From contig NZ_QKSD01000023.1 of assembly GCF_003234085.1 (NCBI RefSeq), positions 1-11,048 of the forward strand: a stretch of DNA of 11,048 nucleotides, written 5' to 3'. The translations under genes and the position numbers were made by a program. This document shows positions 1 through 7,551 of the stretch, piece by piece. Each line of letters opens with the position of its first letter. Positions within the stretch are counted from its first letter, which is position 1. The notes below the pieces were generated by a model. That model ran no database searches and had not been told where the DNA came from. It saw nothing but the letters and a program-made list of their open reading frames with translations. The DNA comes from Curtobacterium sp. MCPF17_052 (GTDB taxonomy: Bacteria; Actinomycetota; Actinomycetes; Actinomycetales; Microbacteriaceae).

Positions 1-2
1 CC

Positions 3-2528
3 CGAGCTGCCTCAGCGGGCGCACACCAGCACCCAGACGTTCCGCCCACCCTCGTGGTGGTGGTCGAGGCGGTCGAGCGCCGCGATCGCCAGCGCCAGCC
101 CGCGGCCGCCCCGACGCCCGACCCGACGTCCGCACTGACCCCGCCGACCGGGAAGACCTGGTTCGGCCCCGACCTCGACTGGGGCTCGGACGCCCCCGAC
201 GGGTACGAGGGCCGACTCGACGCCACCCCGTCGATGTACGGCGTCGAGATCGCCTACCCGGTCGACCGGCGGGCCGAGGAGCAGTTCCTCCGCTCCACCC
301 GGGCGGCCGCCGCGCAGGGCGCCGTGCTCGTCGTCAGCCTGGTGCCGGACCAGTCCCTCCGATCACTGACGAAGGCCGACGCCCGACGCGCGAACACGCT
401 GTTCGAGCAGGCTCACCGGCAGTACGACACCCAGCTCCTGGTGCGCTTCGCCCCGCAGATGAACGGCACGTGGGTGCGGTGGGGGCAGCAGCCGACGCAG
501 TTCGTGCAGGCCTTCCGGACCGTGGCGCGGCAGGTGCACACGGGGGACTCGGACGCCCGCATGGTCTGGTCGCCCTCGTACGGCGCCGGCTACCCGTTCG
601 GTTCGTCGGCCGGTCGCCTGGCGGACCTGTCGGCGACGGACACCGAGAAGCTCGACACGAACGGCGACGGCCAGATCACCGCGGCCGACGACCCCTACGA
701 GCCGTACTGGCCCGGGGCGTCGTCCGTCGACTGGGTCGGCCTGTCCATGTTCTACTTCGGCAAGGGCAAGGCCACTGAAGCAGCGGGTCGCGACGTCCCA
801 CTGACGAGCAACGACGTGCCCGCGTCCGACGAGGTCGCGCAGCGCTTCGCCGAGCGCTGGGGCTACGACCGGCAGCAGCCCGGCTCGTTCGTCGACCGGT
901 TTGCCGTCGAACGTGATCGGCCGATGCTGCTCGACACCGGCGCGCTCTACGACCACTCACTGAGCGGTGCCGGCGAGCTGCAGGTGAAGCAGGGCTGGTG
1001 GCGGCAGGTCATCGCCGAAGTGCGGAAGACCCCCGAGATCCGCGGGGTCACGTTCATCGAGGCGGACCGCCGCGAACCGGAGGCCGGCAACCGCGTGGCC
1101 GACTGGCGCTTCGCGAAGGCCCCGGGCATCGCCGGCTCGTTCCGCACGGACCTGCAGGGCGCCGATCAGTTCGTCTTCGGCCCGGTCACCGACCGGGTGA
1201 CCCCGCAGCAGGGTGCTGCCGCGACGAACCAGCAGCTCGACACCGGCGGCGACCAGATGGCGTGGATCGTCTGGTTGGCGGCAGGACTCGCGCTCGTGTT
1301 CGCCCTCAGCGGTCTGGTCGGACGGCTCGTGCCGAGCTGGCGGTACCCCGACGACGGCAAACCGGGGCGTGACCTGCGCCTGGACCTGTTCCGCGGGTTC
1401 ATCATCCTGGCGGTGGTGATCACGCACATCGAGGTCTCCGGCCCGTACTCGTACCTGACGCTGCACGCGGTCGGCGCGATCACCGGCGCCGAGATGTTCG
1501 TGTTCCTCTCCGGCATGGTGCTCGGCATGGTCTACCCCCTCGGTGTCGCCCGCTTCGGCGAGTGGGCGTCCGCGGTCGGCGCCTGGAAGCGTGCCCGCAA
1601 GCAGTACGTCGTCACGCTCGTGGTGATCCTCATCGTCTTCGCGCTGAGCTTCGTCCCGCTGCTCGACACCGACGCGATCACGACGTTCACCGACCGCGGC
1701 ACGGGCCTCGACGGCGTGCAGGCCGAAGGGCGCGTCTACGACCTGTACCCGAACGCGATGCAGCTGTTGGCGTACCCGCCGCCCTGGTACGCCATCCGGC
1801 AGTTCCTGCTGCTCGAGATGGGCCCGTGGCCGTTCAACATCATGGGTCTGTTCGTGGTGCTCAGCCTGTTCATCCCGGTGTTCATGTGGGTGATCCGTCG
1901 CGGGTACTGGTGGGCGCTGCTCCTCGTCAGCTGGGCGCTCTACGTGTTCCAGGCGGTGGACCCCGGGTTCAAGCCGCTCAACGCGCAGTTCGACGCGGTG
2001 TTCCCACTGCTGACCTGGCAGGTGGTGTTCACCCACGGCCTGGTGCTCGGCTACTACCGACGCCAGATCACCCGGGCGTTGACCGGACGGCTCGGCAAGG
2101 TGCTCATCGGCGTGCTGGTCTGCGGGTACGCGGCGTTCCTGGTCTACGTGTGGGCGGGCGACCGGTTCGGGTTCACCCCGGCACCGTTCCCCGCGACCAT
2201 GTACCAGGACCTCTACAACACGGCGTACCAGCGTGTGGACCTGCAGTGGGGTCGCCTGATCGACATCGCCTTCTTCGCGATCGTCTCGTACGCGATCCTC
2301 ACCGTGTTCTGGAAGCCGGTGAGCGCGGTCATCGGGTGGCTGTGGATCCCGCTCGGGCAGGCCAGCCTCTACGTCTTCGTGTGGCAGGTGTTCTTCGCGC
2401 TGGTGATCGCGTCGCTGCCCCTCGACTACGGCAACGTCTGGATCGGCACCGCCGTCCACACCGCGCTCATCCTGCTCAGCTGGTACATGGTGCGGCGGAA
2501 GTTCCTGTTCTCCGTCATCCCGCGCTGA
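3..2528 (+). CDS. GH26-like domain fused to OpgC-type membrane acyltransferase, 5' partial
   Basis: The frame is open to the left edge, so the true start and any signal peptide are missing. The first in-window start codon is GTG at 54, used for numbering (824 residues). Residues about 36-375 resemble a GH26-like (beta-mannanase clan) TIM barrel: WFGPDLDW near the start, RFAPQMNGTWVRWG at 131-144, VWSPSYG at 171-177. Residues 201-213 form an EF-hand-type calcium loop (DTNGDGQITAADD). A hydrophobic segment at about 403-424 is followed by an OpgC/acyltransferase-like multi-span region (RLDLFRGF at 442-449, His458, AEMFVFLSGM at 479-488) with roughly ten membrane helices. Known OpgC proteins succinylate periplasmic glucans; here the expected role is acyl modification of a surface glycan, with the barrel outside the cell. 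The two usual GH26 catalytic glutamates appear replaced by Gln135 and Asp294, so the barrel may bind sugar without cleaving it. Family call fairly sure; substrate unknown. Confidence 0.8.
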   Translation, partial: RAASAGAHQHPDVPPTLVVVVEAVERRDRQRQPAAAPTPDPTSALTPPTGKTWFGPDLDWGSDAPDGYEGRLDATPSMYGVEIAYPVDRRAEEQFLRSTRAAAAQGAVLVVSLVPDQSLRSLTKADARRANTLFEQAHRQYDTQLLVRFAPQMNGTWVRWGQQPTQFVQAFRTVARQVHTGDSDARMVWSPSYGAGYPFGSSAGRLADLSATDTEKLDTNGDGQITAADDPYEPYWPGASSVDWVGLSMFYFGKGKATEAAGRDVPLTSNDVPASDEVAQRFAERWGYDRQQPGSFVDRFAVERDRPMLLDTGALYDHSLSGAGELQVKQGWWRQVIAEVRKTPEIRGVTFIEADRREPEAGNRVADWRFAKAPGIAGSFRTDLQGADQFVFGPVTDRVTPQQGAAATNQQLDTGGDQMAWIVWLAAGLALVFALSGLVGRLVPSWRYPDDGKPGRDLRLDLFRGFIILAVVITHIEVSGPYSYLTLHAVGAITGAEMFVFLSGMVLGMVYPLGVARFGEWASAVGAWKRARKQYVVTLVVILIVFALSFVPLLDTDAITTFTDRGTGLDGVQAEGRVYDLYPNAMQLLAYPPPWYAIRQFLLLEMGPWPFNIMGLFVVLSLFIPVFMWVIRRGYWWALLLVSWALYVFQAVDPGFKPLNAQFDAVFPLLTWQVVFTHGLVLGYYRRQITRALTGRLGKVLIGVLVCGYAAFLVYVWAGDRFGFTPAPFPATMYQDLYNTAYQRVDLQWGRLIDIAFFAIVSYAILTVFWKPVSAVIGWLWIPLGQASLYVFVWQVFFALVIASLPLDYGNVWIGTAVHTALILLSWYMVRRKFLFSVIPR

Positions 2529-2554
2529 CGCTCCGACCGCGGGGCGGCAACGGA

Positions 2555-2600
2555 ACGGACGGGAGGCTCGTCACCAGCTGGTGACGAGCCTCCCGTCCGT
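2555..2600. terminator. 46-bp perfect palindrome, bidirectional terminator
   Basis: Positions 2555-2577 are the exact reverse complement of 2578-2600: 23 base pairs with no mismatch, folding around CACCAG/CTGGTG. It lies 27 bp after the stop of the OpgC-type gene and 33 bp after the stop of the convergent ligase gene, so it can end transcripts from both sides. There is no U-run, as is usual for actinobacterial hairpin terminators. Its outer stem shares the ACGGACGGGAGGC core with two other intergenic hairpins in this window. Confidence 0.8.
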
Positions 2601-2632
2601 CGTCCGCCCCGGTCGTCCGCCGGGCCGCGCCG

Positions 2633-4186
2633 TCAGCCCCCGTACTCCCGCGCGAGCTCCCGCCGCAGCACCTTCCCGCTCGGACCGATCGGCAGCACGT
2701 CGACCACGTGGTAGACCCGCGGGTACTTGAACGAGGCGACGTGCTCGCGCACGAACGCGTCGAGCGCGTCGGACCCCGCCGCGCCGTCGCGGAGGACCAC
2801 GGCCGCGTGCACCTCCTGCCCGTGCACCGGGTGGTCGACGCCGAACACCGCGGCCGAGGAGACGTCCTCGTGCCGGTGCAGCACCGCCTCGATCTCGGAC
2901 GGGTAGACGTTGTACCCGTTCCGCAGGATGAGGTCCTTCTTGCGGTCGACGATGCTGACGTACCCGTCGTCGCTCAGGACACCGATGTCGCCGGTGCGCA
3001 GGTACCCGTCGGCCATCGCGGCCTCGGTGGCCCCCGGGTCGTCGAGGTAGCCGAGGAACAGGTTGTGCCCGCGGACCACGATCTCGCCCGGTTCACCGAC
3101 CGGCACCGGCACGATGCGTCCCTCGACCTCGGCGTCCGCCACGACGACGTCGACACCCCACACCGCGGGACCGACGCTGCCGGGCCGGCTCGGGACACCG
3201 CGTGGGTTCACCGAGATGACCGGAGAGGTCTCGGTCATGCCGTAGCCCTCCTGGATCGGCGCCCGGAAGGTCGACTCGAAGCGTTCCAGCACGGCGGCGG
3301 GCAGGGCGGCGCCGCCGGAGACACACCAGCGGAACGGCGGTCGGGCGTCGTGCTGCTCCGCTGCCCCGAGGAGCGCGATGAACATCGTCGGGACGCCGAG
3401 GAACGCGGTCACCTTCTGGTCGGTGCACAGCTGCAGCGCGGTGGCCGCGTCGAAGCGGGGGAGCAGCACGATCGTCGCTCCGCGGCGGAGGGTGGTGTTC
3501 ATCACGACCGTCTGCCCGAACGTGTGGAACAGCGGGAGGCCGCCGAAGACGACGTCCTCCTCGCGCAGGTCGAACACGTCGATGATGCAGACGTTGACCT
3601 GCTCGACGAGGGCGAAGTGCGATCCGACGGCACCCTTGGGCTGCCCGGTCGTGCCGCTGGTGAACAGGATGGTGGCGGGGTCGAGCGGGTTCGTCGCGAC
3701 GACGGAGTCGAGCGGCTCGCCCTCCGACGCCAGCGCGGTCAGCGGGAGGACGTCGTCGCCGGCTCCGACGCCGACGACGAGCGCGCCGGTCTCGGCGGCT
3801 GCGGGGCCGGCCTCGCCGAGCACCGCGCCGGCGGCGACGAGCACGCGCGCGCCGGAGCGGCCGAGGACGTGGGTGATCTCCTCGCGCTTGAACAGCAGGT
3901 GGATCGGGACGACGACGGCGCCCATCGCGAGGACGGCGAAGTACGCCACCAGGAACTCGGGCACGTTCGGCAGCATCACCGCGACCCGGTCGCCGCGCTC
4001 GACCCCGCGGGCACGGAGGCCACCGGCGGTCGCGCGGACCCGCTCCCAGAGCTCGCCGTAGGTCAGTTCGTGGACGCCGTCCGGCATCGCGGTGAGGACG
4101 GCGGTCTTGCCGTGGTGCCGTCGGGCACCCTCGGCCACGATCGTGGCGACGTTCAGTGTTCCCGGTCCGGTGGTGCTGGTGGACAT
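2633..4186 (-). CDS. acyl-CoA synthetase / fatty-acid--CoA ligase (AMP-binding family)
   Basis: A 517-residue complete member of the ANL adenylate-forming family, expected to activate a carboxylic acid with ATP and transfer it to CoA in the cytoplasm. Motifs appear in order: the phosphate-binding loop ILFTSGTTGQPKG (173-185), GYGMTET (314-320), YLRTGD (395-400, with the adenosine-binding Asp400), DRKKDLILRNGYNVYPSEIE (414-433) and the C-terminal catalytic lysine in PSGKVLRREL (Lys505). Length and motif order fit FadD-like long/medium-chain ligases better than acetyl-CoA synthetases, which are longer. The ATG at 4186 is preceded by AGAGGGG with 4 nt between, a good ribosome binding site. It is convergent with the OpgC-type gene and 270 bp from the secreted-protein gene, so probably monocistronic. 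Acid substrate cannot be read from sequence; an aryl or short-chain acid is possible. Confidence 0.9.
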   Translation of the reverse strand: MSTSTTGPGTLNVATIVAEGARRHHGKTAVLTAMPDGVHELTYGELWERVRATAGGLRARGVERGDRVAVMLPNVPEFLVAYFAVLAMGAVVVPIHLLFKREEITHVLGRSGARVLVAAGAVLGEAGPAAAETGALVVGVGAGDDVLPLTALASEGEPLDSVVATNPLDPATILFTSGTTGQPKGAVGSHFALVEQVNVCIIDVFDLREEDVVFGGLPLFHTFGQTVVMNTTLRRGATIVLLPRFDAATALQLCTDQKVTAFLGVPTMFIALLGAAEQHDARPPFRWCVSGGAALPAAVLERFESTFRAPIQEGYGMTETSPVISVNPRGVPSRPGSVGPAVWGVDVVVADAEVEGRIVPVPVGEPGEIVVRGHNLFLGYLDDPGATEAAMADGYLRTGDIGVLSDDGYVSIVDRKKDLILRNGYNVYPSEIEAVLHRHEDVSSAAVFGVDHPVHGQEVHAAVVLRDGAAGSDALDAFVREHVASFKYPRVYHVVDVLPIGPSGKVLRRELAREYGG

Positions 4187-4456
4187 CGTGCCCCTCTTCG
4201 TCGGTGCGGGCGTCGTCGCCCTCGGTCACGCCGCTGGTGAGACGACGCTGCGCGGTCGTCGGGTCCGACCGCCCTCCCGACGCTACCCAGCACGAGCGGT
4301 CCGCATGCAGCCCCCGTTCGGCGGACAGGGCGCCGTGCCCGGGCCGCACCACGACGGACGGGAGGCCCGCGGCGATCCCGCCACGGGCCTCCCGTCCGTC
4401 CTGGTGTGCGCCGGTGCCCCGGTGCGCTGGTGCCCCCGAGCGCTGGTGCGTGACGC
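4187..4456. other. 270-bp intergenic stretch with ligase promoter region and terminator
   Basis: No coding region can be supported here. The left part holds the ligase gene's ribosome binding site and untranslated leader on the minus strand. A weak minus-strand -10 candidate TAGCGT lies at 4280-4285, without a convincing -35. The right part holds the hairpin at 4353-4400, and the last 56 bp run to the stop codon of the secreted-protein gene. Confidence 0.5.
4353..4400 (-). terminator. hairpin terminator of the secreted-protein gene
   Basis: A 17-bp perfect outer stem (4353-4369 with 4384-4400), one C/A mismatch (4370/4383), then 4 more pairs closing on the loop ATCC (4375-4378). It starts 56 bp downstream of the stop codon at 4457, which fits termination of that minus-strand gene before the ligase gene. 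Bases 4371-4396 are identical to 7566-7591 of another hairpin in this window. Confidence 0.75.
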
Positions 4457-5356
4457 TCAGCGCGACGCGATGGGCGTGGGGTCCACCGGGTCCGGCGGCA
4501 CCGGCAGGGAGCCGCGGATCTGGTTCTGCGCCTGGCAGTCGCTCGTGCAGTTCGTCGCGCCGGCGCTGAGTTCGACGGCGTCCTCGCCGAGCACCCCACC
4601 GAGACGGCCGCCGGGCTGCACCGTCCAGGTGGTGGTCGTCGCCGTCTGCGAGGTCTTCGTGGCGACCTGCGGGCTGTCCTTGCCGAGCAGCATCTGGTGC
4701 GCGTCGCTGCCGGAGGTCACGGCGGCGGTGCCGTCACCGAAGTTGACCTTGCCGGTGTACGGGTTGACGAAGTAGAACAGCCCGGCGCCGAGGGTGTGGG
4801 TGAAGGTGACGGGACCGGCGAACTCGGTCTCCATCTGGAAGATCCCGCCCTGCGCACCGTCCTTCGCCTGGATCTTGAACTTGCCGGCCCCGGTGCTGAA
4901 GATCGCGACGAGCGTGTCGTCGCGGACCTCGAGTGACGACAGCCGGGTACCGGCGAGCTGCGCGGTGGTGAGCGAGGGCACCTTCGACGCGAACACCACC
5001 GTCGGCTTCGTGACCATCCGCTGCGAGTCGGGCGCACCGGTCAGCGTGTAGTCGTACACCCCGAGGTCGGCGAGCCGGATGTCGAAGCCGTTGTGCTTGC
5101 CGCGGACCGCGATGGTGCCCGAGACGGCGGTGTCCCGGAGCTTGTAGTCCTTGCCGACGGCAGGGTTCGTGGTGGTGCCGTTGACCGTGACGGCGTAGTC
5201 GCCGCCGGTCGAGGTCTTGCCGGACGCCTGTGCCGGGGCGACCCCGACGAGGGCGACCGCGGCGACGGTGGCGGCGGCGAGGGCCGCCGCGAGGAGCGTG
5301 GCCGTCCCGCGGGTGCGGCCGGTACGGCCGGTGCGGTGATCGGTGGTGGTGGGCAT
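4457..5356 (-). CDS. secreted protein of unknown function
   Basis: The ATG at 5356 has AGGAGG 6 nt upstream, a strong ribosome binding site. The frame is open further up to 5461, but that extension would run through the ribosome binding site and the leader repeats, so 5356 is preferred (299 residues). The N-terminus is a clear Sec signal peptide: arginines up to residue 16, an Ala/Val/Leu core at about 19-40 and a probable cleavage after PAQA (residue 44). The mature part is rich in Thr, Gly and Val with alternating hydrophobic stretches, suggesting a beta-rich extracellular domain. There are only two cysteines, Cys270 and Cys274 (CTSDC), which could form a disulfide, followed by a proline-rich tail (285-294). 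I see no sortase motif, lipobox or second membrane helix, so it is probably released. I do not recognise the family. It lies 117 bp downstream of the response regulator gene and may be its target; that is inference. Confidence 0.8.
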   Translation of the reverse strand: MPTTTDHRTGRTGRTRGTATLLAAALAAATVAAVALVGVAPAQASGKTSTGGDYAVTVNGTTTNPAVGKDYKLRDTAVSGTIAVRGKHNGFDIRLADLGVYDYTLTGAPDSQRMVTKPTVVFASKVPSLTTAQLAGTRLSSLEVRDDTLVAIFSTGAGKFKIQAKDGAQGGIFQMETEFAGPVTFTHTLGAGLFYFVNPYTGKVNFGDGTAAVTSGSDAHQMLLGKDSPQVATKTSQTATTTTWTVQPGGRLGGVLGEDAVELSAGATNCTSDCQAQNQIRGSLPVPPDPVDPTPIASR

Positions 5357-5473
5357 GGTGTGCCTCCTGTGCGGGGCGGTTCGAGACTCCGGACCGGTTC
5401 GATGTGCGGGGCGGTTCGACCCCTCGGAACGATCGTCGCCGTTCCACCACGCCGGCACCATCGGACCTTGGTA
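5357..5473 (-). promoter_or_regulatory. leader region of the secreted-protein gene with three TCGAACC repeats
   Basis: Read on the minus strand, TCGAACC occurs three times, at 5413-5419, 5396-5402 and 5378-5384, at steps of 17 and 18 bp. The outer two lie in a longer exact 17-bp direct repeat (5403-5419 and 5368-5384, period 35 bp). The last copy runs into the ribosome binding site. An inverted repeat GGAACG-N8-CGTTCC at 5426-5445 lies further upstream. The spacing suggests regulator binding sites, but the promoter itself is not clear and the function is inferred. Confidence 0.4.
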
Positions 5474-6115
5474 CTAGTACCCGTGGTCCCGCGCCCAGAG
5501 CGCCGCGGTCGTGCGGTCCGCCACCTGGAGTCGTCGGAAGACGCTGCCGACGTGCACCTTGACCGTCCGTTCGGCAATCCCCAGCTCGGACGCGATCTGC
5601 CGGTTCGACAGGCCGCGGGCCAGGCGGACGAGGACCTCCCGCTCGCGTGGCGGCAGCACGGGCCCGGACGTGGCGGGTGCGGTCTGCGGACCGGACACCG
5701 CTTCCGCCGCGGGCAGCAGACTCCGGGCGACCCGTGGGTCGATCGGCACCTCGTCGCGAGCGGTCGCCCGCACCGCCCGTACGACGTCGTCCGGGGTGGC
5801 GTCCTTGAGCAGGTACCCGGTCGCCCCCGCAGCCAGCGCGGCCCGGACCCGGGCGTCGTCGGCGAAGGTCGTCAGCACGAGCACCCGGGCGGACGGCAGA
5901 CCCACGCGCAGGCTCGCGGTCGCGACCACGCCGCCGGCACCGGGCATCGACAGGTCCATCACCACCACGTCGGGACGGAGCGCGAGGGCCTGGTCGACGG
6001 CGTCCTCCCCGGTCGCGGCCTCACCCACCACCTCGCAGTCGTCGGTCGTGTCGAGGACCGCACGGAGACCACCCCGGACCAGGGCGTGGTCGTCGACGAT
6101 CAGCACCCTCACCAT
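5474..6115 (-). CDS. LuxR/NarL-type two-component response regulator
   Basis: A 213-residue cytoplasmic transcription regulator. The receiver domain spans about 1-120: acidic pocket Asp8-Asp9 (LIVDDH), phospho-acceptor Asp54 (VVMDLSMPG), Thr82/Thr83 and Lys104 (YLLKD). The C-terminal LuxR-type helix-turn-helix is at about 154-213, with LPPREREVL, GLSNRQIASELGIAERTVKVHV and a usual-length end. All phosphorylation residues are present, so it should be switched by the kinase encoded just upstream. The first codon is taken as ATG at 6115, with GGAG about 8 nt before it. It overlaps the kinase gene by 7 nt (ATGGTGA), a sign of translational coupling. The GTG one codon downstream, giving a 4-nt overlap, is an equally reasonable start. 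Target genes are unknown; the secreted-protein gene next door is the obvious candidate. Confidence 0.92.
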   Translation of the reverse strand: MVRVLIVDDHALVRGGLRAVLDTTDDCEVVGEAATGEDAVDQALALRPDVVVMDLSMPGAGGVVATASLRVGLPSARVLVLTTFADDARVRAALAAGATGYLLKDATPDDVVRAVRATARDEVPIDPRVARSLLPAAEAVSGPQTAPATSGPVLPPREREVLVRLARGLSNRQIASELGIAERTVKVHVGSVFRRLQVADRTTAALWARDHGY

Positions 6116-7512
6116 CCGGACTCCGTCCCGGCGGGGACCGCGAGTTCCCAGGTGGTGCCGGCGCCCGGGGCGGTCCGGAGCAGCAGCGAGCCGCCGGCGT
6201 CCTCGGCGATCTGGCGGAGCAGGGTGGTGCCGAGGTGACCGCTCCGTCGTGACCGGAGCACGGCCTCCGCGTCGAAGCCGACCCCGTCGTCGGACACGCG
6301 GACGACGAGCTCGTCGTCCCGTCGGTTGACACGCACCCGGACGGTGGTCGCACGCGCGTGCCGGACGGCGTTCGCGACGGCCTCGCGGACGAAGCGCACG
6401 GCGGCGAGCAGCGCCGGGGGACCGGCCGGGACGGTCGCGGGCACGTCGAGTCGCACCGCCAGGCCGGCCGCGCGACCGCGGGCGGTCGCGTCGTCGAGCG
6501 CTGCGCCGAGCCCGTCGCGGTCCGGGGCCGCCGGTTGGATCGCGGACATCGACGACCGCAGGGCCGACACCGCGGACCGCAGCGTCGTCGCGGACTCCTC
6601 GAGCACCGTGGCACCGGGTCCGGGCATGCTCCCGGCGGCGGCACCGAGGCCGAGCGCGAGCCCGGCGATGTCCTGCACCGGACCGTCGTGCAGGTCGGCG
6701 GCGAGACGCCGGCGCTCGGCGGTCTCGGCGTCGAGGGCCCGGACGAGCAACCGCTCCCGGTCGTGTTGGCCGGAGCGCAGTCGCAGCAGCAGCCACAGCA
6801 CGACGGGCAGCAGCAGTGCGATGCCGACGCCGACGGTGCCGAACGCCAGCGTGGCGAACGCCGAACGGAGCGAGGCCGCGCTGCCGAGGACGGCGTCGTA
6901 CGGGTAGTAGACCTCGAGCAGCAGCGCGTCGCCGGAGGGCACGTGTACCGCCTGGTAGGCCTCGAGGAGCGGCCCCTGCCCCCGCTCGTACCGGTTCTCC
7001 GGCGCGGTCAGGTCGGACACCTCGGCGTCGGAGCGGTCGGACTCGAGCGCCTCCAGGTCGTCCTCGGACAGTGCGAACCGCTGCCCGACCAGGCGGGGTT
7101 CGTCGGACCACAGGACGGTGCCGTCCGCGGCCCAGAGCTTCACGCGGACTGCACCGGTCGCGGCGGTCACGGCCCGCACGGCGCGGTCCAGCCGGTCGGC
7201 GGCGGCACGGCGGTCGGCTGCGGACGCCCCCGGGTCGGCCACCGCGTCGAGCAGCGCCGGTTCCACGACCGCGCGGGCGACGGCGGCGGTGTCGTCGGTC
7301 GCGTCCGCGACGGCGAACCCCTCCGCCGTGCGCTGCGAGACGAGCGTGCCGACCGTCGCCACGGCCGCACCACCGAGCAGGGCCGCGAGGACCACGCCCA
7401 CCAGCACCCTGCGCCACGGTACCGACCGGGCCGGGCGGCGGCGCAGGTCGCGTCGGACGACGAGCACGGCGTCGTCGCCGTACTCGGAGTCGAGGGTTCG
7501 TCGTCCGGGCAC
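6109..7512 (-). CDS. NarL/DesK-type sensor histidine kinase
   Basis: A 467-residue membrane kinase that should autophosphorylate on His275 and pass the phosphate to the overlapping response regulator. Layout: cytoplasmic basic N-terminus (1-35), membrane helix about 36-58, an extracytoplasmic sensing region about 60-215, a second membrane helix about 218-245, a short linker, the HisKA_3 dimerisation box (ERRRLAADLHDGPVQDIAG, 266-284, with His275) and the HATPase_c domain (EAVANAVRHA with Asn381, DDGVGFD at 408-414, GHLG at 425-428). The extracytoplasmic region is all-purpose in appearance and does not reveal the signal. The start chosen is GTG at 7512. It has no Shine-Dalgarno sequence, but TACGGT (7524-7519) lies exactly 6 nt upstream, suggesting a leaderless mRNA starting at the GTG. 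Gene order kinase then regulator forms one operon. Confidence 0.92.
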   Translation of the reverse strand: MPGRRTLDSEYGDDAVLVVRRDLRRRPARSVPWRRVLVGVVLAALLGGAAVATVGTLVSQRTAEGFAVADATDDTAAVARAVVEPALLDAVADPGASAADRRAAADRLDRAVRAVTAATGAVRVKLWAADGTVLWSDEPRLVGQRFALSEDDLEALESDRSDAEVSDLTAPENRYERGQGPLLEAYQAVHVPSGDALLLEVYYPYDAVLGSAASLRSAFATLAFGTVGVGIALLLPVVLWLLLRLRSGQHDRERLLVRALDAETAERRRLAADLHDGPVQDIAGLALGLGAAAGSMPGPGATVLEESATTLRSAVSALRSSMSAIQPAAPDRDGLGAALDDATARGRAAGLAVRLDVPATVPAGPPALLAAVRFVREAVANAVRHARATTVRVRVNRRDDELVVRVSDDGVGFDAEAVLRSRRSGHLGTTLLRQIAEDAGGSLLLRTAPGAGTTWELAVPAGTESGW

Positions 7513-7518
7513 AGGGTC

Positions 7519-7524
7519 ACCGTA
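7519..7524 (-). promoter_or_regulatory. candidate -10 element for leaderless kinase transcript
   Basis: TACGGT on the minus strand, followed by 6 nt and the GTG start of the kinase. This spacing puts the transcription start on the first base of the start codon. The transporter gene at 9558 shows the same hexamer at the same distance. No good -35 box is visible. Confidence 0.5.
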
Positions 7525-7551
7525 ACCCGCGCTCGAGCCGGACCCGGACGT

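Noticed and set aside
957..2459. 500-codon open frame on the minus strand opposite the OpgC-type gene
   Set aside because: Composition is dominated by Arg, Asp, Glu, His and Pro with no recognisable domain, as expected when the antisense frame of a GC-rich gene is read; the plus-strand gene has clear motifs.
2708..4240. 510-codon open frame on the plus strand opposite the ligase gene
   Set aside because: No domain and antisense-type composition; the minus-strand ligase has a full set of family motifs.
5368..5423. tRNA T-arm look-alike (GGTTCGA repeated)
   Set aside because: GGTTCGA resembles a tRNA T-loop, but there is no acceptor stem, anticodon arm or 5-bp T-stem around any copy.
6116..7417. 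N-terminal extension of the response regulator frame to 7417
   Set aside because: The extra 434 codons are arginine/proline-rich and run antiparallel in phase to the kinase gene on the same strand; the receiver domain begins exactly at 6115.
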